Origin: Oerskovia flava
Lineage (GTDB): Bacteria > Actinomycetota > Actinomycetes > Actinomycetales > Cellulomonadaceae
NCBI RefSeq assembly: GCF_026163685.1
Contig: NZ_JAOXSR010000010.1
Location: 1 to 64,000, forward strand
Length of the DNA: 64,000 nt
Direction: 5' to 3'
The number at the start of each line of letters is the position of its first letter. Position 1 is the first letter of the stretch. Below the pieces are notes generated by a model. It saw nothing but the letters and a program-made list of their open reading frames with translations. It was not told the DNA's origin and did no database searches. A program made the position numbers and the translations under genes. This document shows, in pieces, positions 58,121 through 64,000 of this stretch.

Positions 58121-60145
58121 ATGACACACACCCCCTCCCTGTCAGCGACCGCGTCGCGGTCCGGGATCGAGCTCGCGGAGCTCGACCCCGAGACCCGCCC
58201 CCAGGACGATCTCTACCGGTACGTCAACGGCCGGTGGATCGACCGCCACGAGATCCCCGCCGACCGGGCCATGGACGGATCGTTCCACGCCCTGCGGGAC
58301 CAGTCCGAGGTGCACGTGCGCGAGATCATCGAGGACACCGCCAACGCCGTCACCGCGGGCGAGGCCACCGGCGTCCAGGCGAAGATCGGCGCGCTGTACG
58401 CCAGCTTTATGGACACGGGCTCCATCGAGGCGCTCGGCACCGACCCGCTGCGCACCGACCTGGCCCTGGTCGAGGCCGCGTCGAGCCAGGCCGAGCTGAC
58501 GGGAGCGCTCGGCGCACTGCAGCGCACCGGCGGGGCCGGCGCCACCGGGTTCTGGGTGGACAACGACGCGAAGGACCCTGAGAAGTACGTCGTGCACCTC
58601 TACCAGGGCGGCCTCGGCCTGCCCGACGAGGCGTACTACCGCGAGGACCAGTACGCCCCGGTCCGCGAGAAGTACGTCGCGCACGTGGCGCGCATGCTCA
58701 CCCTCGTCGACGGCGCGGTCGAGTTCGCAGGCGTCGACGCCCAGGAGGCCGCGCAGCGGATCCTCGCGCTCGAGACCAAGCTCGCCGCCCACCACTGGGA
58801 CGTGGTCCGTGACCGCGACGCCGAGCTCACCTACAACCCGACGACGCTCGCCGACCTCGCCGCGAGCGCGCCCGGGTTCGACTGGCGGGCCTGGGTGCTC
58901 GCGCTCGGGGCACCAGAGGGTGCGTTCACGGACCTCGTCGTGCGCGAGCCCGACTTCGCCGAGGGCTTCGCCGCGCTGTGGCGCAGCGAGCCGCTCGACG
59001 ACTGGAAGCTCTGGCTCGTCTACCACGTCGTCTCCGCGCGCGCCCCCTACCTGTCGGACGAGGTCGTCGAGGCGAACTTCGACTTCTACGGCCGCACCCT
59101 CTCGGGCGCGCAGGAGGTCCGCGAGCGATGGAAGCGCGGGGTGGCGCTCGTCGAGGGCGCGCTCGGCGAGGCCGTCGGCGAGGTGTACGTCGCGCGGCAC
59201 TTCCCGCCGTCCCACAAGGAGCGCATGGAGGAGCTCGTCGCGTTCCTCGTCGCCGCCTACCGCGAGTCGATCACGGGGCTCGACTGGATGACCGAGGAGA
59301 CCAAGGCCAAGGCCCTCGCCAAGCTCGAGGCCTTCACACCGAAGATCGGCTACCCGGCGAGGTGGCGCGACTACGGGGCGCTCGTCGTGGAGCCCGACGA
59401 CCTGCTGGGCAACGTCCGGCGCGCGCACGCGTTCGAGCAGGACCGTGAGCTCGCGAAGATCGGCCGGCCCATCGACCGCGACGAGTGGCACATGACGCCC
59501 CAGACCGTCAACGCCTACTACAACCCGGGCATGAACGAGATCGTCTTCCCCGCCGCGATCCTCCAGCCGCCGTTCTTCGACCCCGAGGCGGAGGACGCCG
59601 TGAACTACGGCGGGATCGGTGCCGTGATCGGGCACGAGATCGGGCACGGCTTCGACGACCAGGGTTCCAAGTACGACGGCGCCGGCCGCCTCGAGGACTG
59701 GTGGACCGCCAGCGACCGCACGGAGTTCGAGAAGCGCACCCGGGCCCTCATCGCCCAGTACGACACGTTCCGGCCCGCGCAGTTCGGCGAGGACGGCCCG
59801 ACCGTCAACGGCGCTCTCACCATCGGGGAGAACATCGGCGACCTCGGCGGGCTCTCGATCGCGCTGAAGGCCTACCGGCTCTCGCTCGGCACCCCGCTCG
59901 CCGACGCGCCCGTCGTCGACGGCCTGACCGGCGTCGAGCGCGTGCTGCTCGGGTGGGCCCAGGTGTGGCAGTCGAAGGGGCGCGACGAGGAGGTGGCCCG
60001 CCGCATCGCGACGGACCCGCACTCCCCCAACGAGTTCCGCTGCAACGGCGTGGTGCGCAACGTGGACGAGTTCTACGAGGCGTACGACGTCCGTCCCGGC
60101 GACGCGCTGTACCTCGACCCGGCGGAGCGCGTCCGCATCTGGTGA
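58121..60145 (+). CDS. M13 family metallopeptidase (neprilysin/PepO-like)
   Basis: A 674-residue zinc endopeptidase. The zinc site is GHEIGHGFDDQG near residue 504, the downstream Glu ligand is in GENIGDLGGL near 569, and NAYYNPGMNEIVFPAAILQPPFF precedes the zinc helix. No signal peptide is seen, so it is probably cytosolic, processing small peptides. The ATG at 58121 has a weak ribosome-binding site. A 16-bp perfect hairpin follows the stop. Confidence 0.95.
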   Translation: MTHTPSLSATASRSGIELAELDPETRPQDDLYRYVNGRWIDRHEIPADRAMDGSFHALRDQSEVHVREIIEDTANAVTAGEATGVQAKIGALYASFMDTGSIEALGTDPLRTDLALVEAASSQAELTGALGALQRTGGAGATGFWVDNDAKDPEKYVVHLYQGGLGLPDEAYYREDQYAPVREKYVAHVARMLTLVDGAVEFAGVDAQEAAQRILALETKLAAHHWDVVRDRDAELTYNPTTLADLAASAPGFDWRAWVLALGAPEGAFTDLVVREPDFAEGFAALWRSEPLDDWKLWLVYHVVSARAPYLSDEVVEANFDFYGRTLSGAQEVRERWKRGVALVEGALGEAVGEVYVARHFPPSHKERMEELVAFLVAAYRESITGLDWMTEETKAKALAKLEAFTPKIGYPARWRDYGALVVEPDDLLGNVRRAHAFEQDRELAKIGRPIDRDEWHMTPQTVNAYYNPGMNEIVFPAAILQPPFFDPEAEDAVNYGGIGAVIGHEIGHGFDDQGSKYDGAGRLEDWWTASDRTEFEKRTRALIAQYDTFRPAQFGEDGPTVNGALTIGENIGDLGGLSIALKAYRLSLGTPLADAPVVDGLTGVERVLLGWAQVWQSKGRDEEVARRIATDPHSPNEFRCNGVVRNVDEFYEAYDVRPGDALYLDPAERVRIW

Positions 60146-60163
60146 CGGGGCAGTCCTGCCCGC

Positions 60164-60200
60164 GGTCCGGCGTCGTGCAGCGGGTGCACGACGCCGGACC
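60164..60200. terminator. Bidirectional terminator hairpin
   Basis: A perfect 16-bp stem (60164-60179 with 60185-60200) and a 5-nt loop lies between the convergent M13 peptidase and Pro-rich membrane-protein genes. It is one of the strongest hairpins in the window. Confidence 0.9.
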
Positions 60201-60232
60201 CCTGCCCGGGCGCGAGGGTCAGGACGCGGGGA

Positions 60233-61360
60233 TCAGAAGGTCTGCGCGCCCGCGCGGGCGAGGTTGAACCCCTTGCCCGACTCGTCGTTGGTGCAGCGCA
60301 TGCCCGTCTCCGCGCTCGCGCACGTGTAGTCCCCGACCGACCGCTCCTCGCCGTAGTCGAGCAGCGGCAGGTCGCCGGACGCCGGTCCCGGCTGCTCGCC
60401 CGCCGGGACGCACGGGACGTCGACGACGTCCCCGGCCACGGTCACCCGGTAGCCGACGGTGCCGTCGCAGCCGTCGACCGGTGCGGGCTGGTTCGCCAGC
60501 TCGGCGATCGAGCACGTCGCCGAGACGTCGGTGAGCTCGCACGTGATGTTCCCCGACGGCGAGGCGAACGTCTCGACCGTCGTCGGCTCGGCCGCGGGCT
60601 CCTCCGCCGGCGACTCGTTCGGCGCCGAGGTCGCCGCCGGTTCGTCGTCGGTCTCCGAGAGGTCGCCACCGGACCCGCTCAGCGCGGAGACGAGCATGAC
60701 GATCGCCACGACGACGAGGATCGCGTCAAGGACGATGAAGGCGATCCAGCCCGGCCCCAGGCGGTCCCGGGACGGCTGCGCGCGGCGCGACGGCGCACCC
60801 GGGGCACCGCCCTCGCCTCGGGGCGCGCCAGTACCGTGGCCTGGGGTCACCGGTGCGGGGTGCGCCGGCGTCGGGGCGACCTGCGTCGGCGCACCGCCGT
60901 ATCCCGATCCGCCTCCCCCGGAGTAGGCGGGCTGCGTGTGCGGGTACGCCGGCTCGCGCGGCGGGGCCGGAGCCTGTGCCTGCGTCGGCTGGAACGCGGG
61001 CTGCCGCGACGGCGGCGCGGGCTGCACCGGGGGCGCCTGGTGGTCCGGCTGATAGGTCGGCTGGTAGCCGGTCTGGTACGTGGGCTGCGCCTGGGTCGCC
61101 TGCTCGCTCGGACGGTAGGTCGGCTGGACCTGGGTCGCGTCGGCGGGCGGTCCTCCCTGCACCGACGTGCCGCCGGGGCGGAAGGTCGGCGGCGCGCCAC
61201 CGGGGGGCGGGTGGTACGCCGCCGGCTCGACGGTAGGCCGGAAGGCCGGGGTGCCCGCGGGCGGTGAGGACGGGACCTGCGTGGGCGCCCCGTGACCGTC
61301 TGCTCGCCCGGACGCAGCACCGGGTGGCGGCGGTGGGGGCACAGGGGCGTTGCCGGACAT
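60233..61360 (-). CDS. Pro/Gln-rich membrane-anchored protein with Cys-rich outer domain (DUF6636-like)
   Basis: A 375-residue protein. Residues 1-200 are low-complexity Pro/Gln/Thr/Tyr-rich with many QPTYQ-like steps and would be cytoplasmic. A single helix lies near 205-228 (GWIAFIVLDAILVVVAIVML). The outer part has six cysteines. SPSGNITCELTDVSATCSI and the closing CTNDESGKGFNLARAGAQTF resemble the DUF6636 domain of secreted actinobacterial proteins (from memory). The function is unknown. The ATG at 61360 has GAGGAG six bases upstream. Confidence 0.82.
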   Translation of the reverse strand: MSGNAPVPPPPPPGAASGRADGHGAPTQVPSSPPAGTPAFRPTVEPAAYHPPPGGAPPTFRPGGTSVQGGPPADATQVQPTYRPSEQATQAQPTYQTGYQPTYQPDHQAPPVQPAPPSRQPAFQPTQAQAPAPPREPAYPHTQPAYSGGGGSGYGGAPTQVAPTPAHPAPVTPGHGTGAPRGEGGAPGAPSRRAQPSRDRLGPGWIAFIVLDAILVVVAIVMLVSALSGSGGDLSETDDEPAATSAPNESPAEEPAAEPTTVETFASPSGNITCELTDVSATCSIAELANQPAPVDGCDGTVGYRVTVAGDVVDVPCVPAGEQPGPASGDLPLLDYGEERSVGDYTCASAETGMRCTNDESGKGFNLARAGAQTF

Positions 61361-61498
61361 GACGACTCCTCGGGCGATCGGGGCCGGGCGTCGACCGGCC
61401 GTTCGGCGCGGGCGGGGCCCACGACCACGGCAGCATCCCACGCAGACGGCCGAGCGGTCGAACCTGTGTCCGACCGGCGGCGGTCACAGTGGCGGCGA

Positions 61499-61966
61499 TC
61501 ACACGCCCGCGGTCGGCCAGCTCTCCACCTGCAGCGCACCGTCGGACCGGCGGACCAGCTCGGCGCGGGCGGGCTCGAGGAGGAAGACCGTGGCGATCGG
61601 CGCAGACGCCTGCTCCGGTGCTCGCGCCGACGCGAGACCGGCGGCGACCTCCTCGCGCACGGGGTGGTCCGCGGCCAGCTCGCGCGCCGTGCCGCTGATC
61701 GTCACGTCCTCGCGGTCGCCGGTACCGCCGGGGTTCGCGTGGAGCTGGAACCGTCCGTCGCGGCGCAGGTCAGCCGCCTTGCCCGACGACGCCGGTGCGG
61801 TGAGATAGAGCGCACCACCCACCCACACGACGTCGGCCCCGCTCACGCGGGGCGACCCGATGAGGGTGCGGGTCGCCACCACGTGCCGCACCCCCGCGGT
61901 CAGGCGGGCGCGCGCCTGCGCCGCGAGGTCGGGGGCGTCACGGAAGAGCTCGGTCCAGCGGTCCAT
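61499..61966 (-). CDS. Pyridoxamine 5'-phosphate oxidase-family protein
   Basis: A 155-residue split-barrel protein with VSGADVVWVGGALYLTAPASSGKAADLRRDGRFQLH marking the flavin-phosphate region. Unlike the gene at 30083 it lacks the F420-group segments, so FMN is a possible cofactor. The substrate is unknown. It is in the same orientation as the Rv2466c-like gene, 24 bp after it, so they may be co-transcribed. Confidence 0.82.
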   Translation of the reverse strand: MDRWTELFRDAPDLAAQARARLTAGVRHVVATRTLIGSPRVSGADVVWVGGALYLTAPASSGKAADLRRDGRFQLHANPGGTGDREDVTISGTARELAADHPVREEVAAGLASARAPEQASAPIATVFLLEPARAELVRRSDGALQVESWPTAGV

Positions 61967-61990
61967 GCACCGATGGTCTCACCCGTGCGC

Positions 61991-62644
61991 TCAGTCGAAG
62001 ACGGGGCCCTGGGTCCGGGTGCGCTTGATCTCGAAGAATCCCGGGGTGCTGGCGACGAGGACACAACCGTCCCAGAGGCGGCCGGCAGCCTCGCCACGGG
62101 GTGCCGGCGTGACGACCGGCCCGAAGAACGCGACGTCGCCGAACGCGACGACCGGGGTGCCGACGTCCTCGCCGACCCGGCCGATGCCCTCGGCGTGCGA
62201 GGCGCGCAGCTGCTCGTCGTACTCGTCGGTGCTCGCGTACCGCGCGAGCTCCGCCGGCAGGCCGACCTCCGCGAGCGCCTCGGCGACGACCGCGGCGCGG
62301 TCGGTGCGTCCGCCCGGGTGGAACCGCTCGCCCATGGCGTCGTAGAGCGGCTTGACGACGTGGTCGCCGTGCTCGGCCTGGGCGGCGACGATCACGCGCA
62401 CGGGACCCCAGCCGTCGTCCATCGACGCGCGATAGGCGGCCGGGAGGTCACGGCCCTCGTTGAGGACCGACAGGCTCATGACGTGCCAGCGCACCTCGAT
62501 GTCCCGGACCTGCTCCACCTCCCCCATCCACCGGCTGGTCATCCACGCCCAGGGGCACAGCGGGTCGAACCAGAAGTCGGCGGTCCGCACGGGGGCGTCC
62601 GGTCGCTCGGCGGTCAGGGTGTCCGACGTCGTCGCAAGGCTCAC
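61991..62644 (-). CDS. DsbA-family mycothiol-dependent oxidoreductase (Rv2466c-like)
   Basis: A 217-residue thioredoxin-fold protein with an active-site FDPLCPWAW motif, close to mycobacterial Rv2466c, a mycothiol-dependent nitroreductase/reductase. DVGTPVVAFGDVAFFGPVV carries the cis-Pro loop. The GTG at 62644 has GAGGAGA nine bases upstream; a TTG two codons earlier is the alternative. It implies mycothiol is the main thiol here. It is divergent from pepN. Confidence 0.9.
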   Translation of the reverse strand: MSLATTSDTLTAERPDAPVRTADFWFDPLCPWAWMTSRWMGEVEQVRDIEVRWHVMSLSVLNEGRDLPAAYRASMDDGWGPVRVIVAAQAEHGDHVVKPLYDAMGERFHPGGRTDRAAVVAEALAEVGLPAELARYASTDEYDEQLRASHAEGIGRVGEDVGTPVVAFGDVAFFGPVVTPAPRGEAAGRLWDGCVLVASTPGFFEIKRTRTQGPVFD

Positions 62645-62817
62645 GAGCAAGGTCTCCTCGGGGTTCGGGAACAGGTGACCGCGTCAACCGTCTGGACGGC
62701 CCAGGCATTCCACGTGGACGTCCCGTCGGGCCCGGCGCGTGGGATGATCGTCCCTGGTCGCGCCCGGCCACCCGATCGGCCGACCCCCGCGCCACCGACA
62801 CCGATGGAGGAAATGCT
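62645..62817. promoter_or_regulatory. Divergent promoter region of the Rv2466c-like gene and pepN
   Basis: A 173-bp gap between divergent genes. GATGAT (62744-62749) is a possible -10 for pepN; the -35 is not clear. GGAGGAA lies seven bases before the pepN GTG at 62818. Confidence 0.35.
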
Positions 62818-64000
62818 GTGCCCGGAGAGAACCTCACCCGCGCCGAAGCGACCGAGCGAGCGGGCGTCGTCAGCGTCCAGTCCTACGAGGTCGCCCTCGA
62901 CCTGACGACCGGGCCCACCACGTTCTCCTCACGGAGCGTCGTGCGGTTCTCCGCCACGCCCGGGGCGAGCACCTTCATCGACCTCGTCGCGCCGACGGTG
63001 CACGAGGTCGTCCTCAACGGCCGCCTGCTCGACCCCGCCACCGTCGTCGCGGACTCGCGCATCCGGCTGGAGGGCCTCGAGGGCGAGAACGAGCTCGTCG
63101 TCGTCGCCGACTGCGCGTACACGAACTCCGGCGAGGGCCTGCACCGTTTCGTGGACCCCGTCGACGGCGAGGTCTACCTCTACACCCAGTTCGAGGTCCC
63201 CGACTCCCGCCGGGTGTTCGCGGTGTTCGAGCAGCCCGACCTCAAGGCGACGTTCCAGTTCACCGTGACGGCCCCCTCCGCGTGGCAGGTCGTGAGCAAC
63301 CAGCCGACCCCCGAGCCGGTGCCCGCCGGGTCGGGCGACGCGACGGCCACCTGGACGTTCTCCCCCACGCCGCGCATCTCGTCGTACATCACCGCGATCG
63401 TCGCCGGCCCGTACGTCGTCGAGCGCAGCGAGCTGACCAGCTCGGACGGCCGCGTCGTCCCGCTGGGCGTCTTCGCGCGCCGGTCGCTCGCCGAGCACCT
63501 GGACGCGGACTACGTCTTCGACAAGACACGCGAGGGCTTCGCCTTCTACGAGGAGAAGTTCGAGGTCCCGTACCCGTTCGAGAAGTACGACCAGCTCTTC
63601 GTGCCCGAGTTCAACGCCGGGGCGATGGAGAACGCCGGGTGCGTGACGTTCACCGAGACGTACGTGTTCCGCTCGAAGGTGACCGACGCCGTCAAGGAGC
63701 GCCGCGTCGTGACCATCCTCCACGAGCTCGCGCACATGTGGTTCGGCGACCTCGTCACCATGCGGTGGTGGAACGACCTGTGGCTCAACGAGTCGTTCGC
63801 CGAGTACGCCTCGACGCTCGCGACCGCCGAGGCGACCGAGTGGCGCGAGGCGTGGACGACGTTCGCCGCCATGGAGAAGGCCTGGGCCTACCGCCAGGAC
63901 CAGCTGCCCTCGACGCACCCGATCGTCGCGACGATCAACGACCTCGAGGACGTCCAGGTCAACTTCGACGGCATCACGTACGCCAAGGGCGCCTCGGTGC
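62818..64000 (+). CDS. pepN: Aminopeptidase N (partial, runs off the window)
   Basis: An M1-family zinc aminopeptidase; 394 codons are present and the C-terminal half is missing at the window edge. The N-terminal beta domain is followed by the catalytic domain. GAMEN (about 269-273) binds the peptide N-terminus. HELAHMW (about 302) and the downstream LNESFAEYA complete the zinc site HExxH-x18-E. The start is GTG 62818 with GGAGGAA seven bases upstream. Confidence 0.95.
   Translation, partial: MPGENLTRAEATERAGVVSVQSYEVALDLTTGPTTFSSRSVVRFSATPGASTFIDLVAPTVHEVVLNGRLLDPATVVADSRIRLEGLEGENELVVVADCAYTNSGEGLHRFVDPVDGEVYLYTQFEVPDSRRVFAVFEQPDLKATFQFTVTAPSAWQVVSNQPTPEPVPAGSGDATATWTFSPTPRISSYITAIVAGPYVVERSELTSSDGRVVPLGVFARRSLAEHLDADYVFDKTREGFAFYEEKFEVPYPFEKYDQLFVPEFNAGAMENAGCVTFTETYVFRSKVTDAVKERRVVTILHELAHMWFGDLVTMRWWNDLWLNESFAEYASTLATAEATEWREAWTTFAAMEKAWAYRQDQLPSTHPIVATINDLEDVQVNFDGITYAKGASV

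Overview
The window is GC-rich, densely coded actinobacterial chromosome, most likely from a Cellulomonas-like member of the Micrococcales. The evidence is indirect: near-universal G/C third positions, tandem clpP1-clpP2 beside tig and clpX, an ileS leader of the short translational T-box type, several F420-dependent oxidoreductases with a CofE ligase, and a mycothiol-linked Rv2466c-type protein. I saw no rRNA, CRISPR array, phage genes, transposase or replication origin.

Layout. 1-15090: a conserved housekeeping block on the minus strand (ileS under T-box control, folC, then a DUF4233 membrane gene and ndk). It is split by about 9 kb of accessory genes: a siderophore ABC importer behind two overlapping DtxR/IdeR-like boxes, a PTS-dependent dihydroxyacetone kinase operon (dhaKLM, HPr fused to DhaM), and a TetR/MFS efflux pair. 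15180-16267: a small unknown gene with a leader that can fold two ways, and a flavodoxin-like gene. 16340-25752: a nine-gene minus-strand operon for reductive pyrimidine catabolism. It holds beta-ureidopropionase, dihydropyrimidinase, an LLM-family oxidoreductase, a complete NMT1/THI5-type ABC importer, a class III aminotransferase and a YdfG-like reductase. A MocR regulator (25938-27302) is divergent from it. 27330-31000: a membrane-anchored molybdopterin oxidoreductase, a second, about 87% identical ureidopropionase, an F420/PPOX protein and a CoA-binding protein. 31041-38085: small redox, repair and regulatory genes. 38131-38200: a symmetric four-copy repeat. 38205-40141: cofE and an FGD-like F420 oxidoreductase. 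40216-46630: valS, a BaeRF2-like protein, chorismate mutase and a long-chain acyl-CoA ligase. 46635-51599: the tig-clpP1-clpP2-clpX proteolysis block with tRNA-Pro and tRNA-Gly. 51630-53561: cysK-cysE behind a 31-codon leader peptide with eight cysteines. 53675-64000: an LLM oxidoreductase, DNA repair genes, an Eis-like acetyltransferase, rpiB, an M13 peptidase, a Pro-rich membrane protein, two redox genes and the start of pepN.

How it fits together. The pyrimidine operon can be read as import, ring opening of a dihydropyrimidine, release of beta-alanine, transamination to malonic semialdehyde, and reduction to 3-hydroxypropionate. No classical dihydropyrimidine dehydrogenase is present, so the role of the LLM protein is an open question. 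Iron uptake, Ile-tRNA charging and cysteine synthesis each have a recognisable cis-regulatory element. The strongest leads for something undescribed are the switch-like leader at 15410-15572, the Cys-rich leader of cysK, the LLM-containing pyrimidine operon and the palindromic repeat at 38131-38200.
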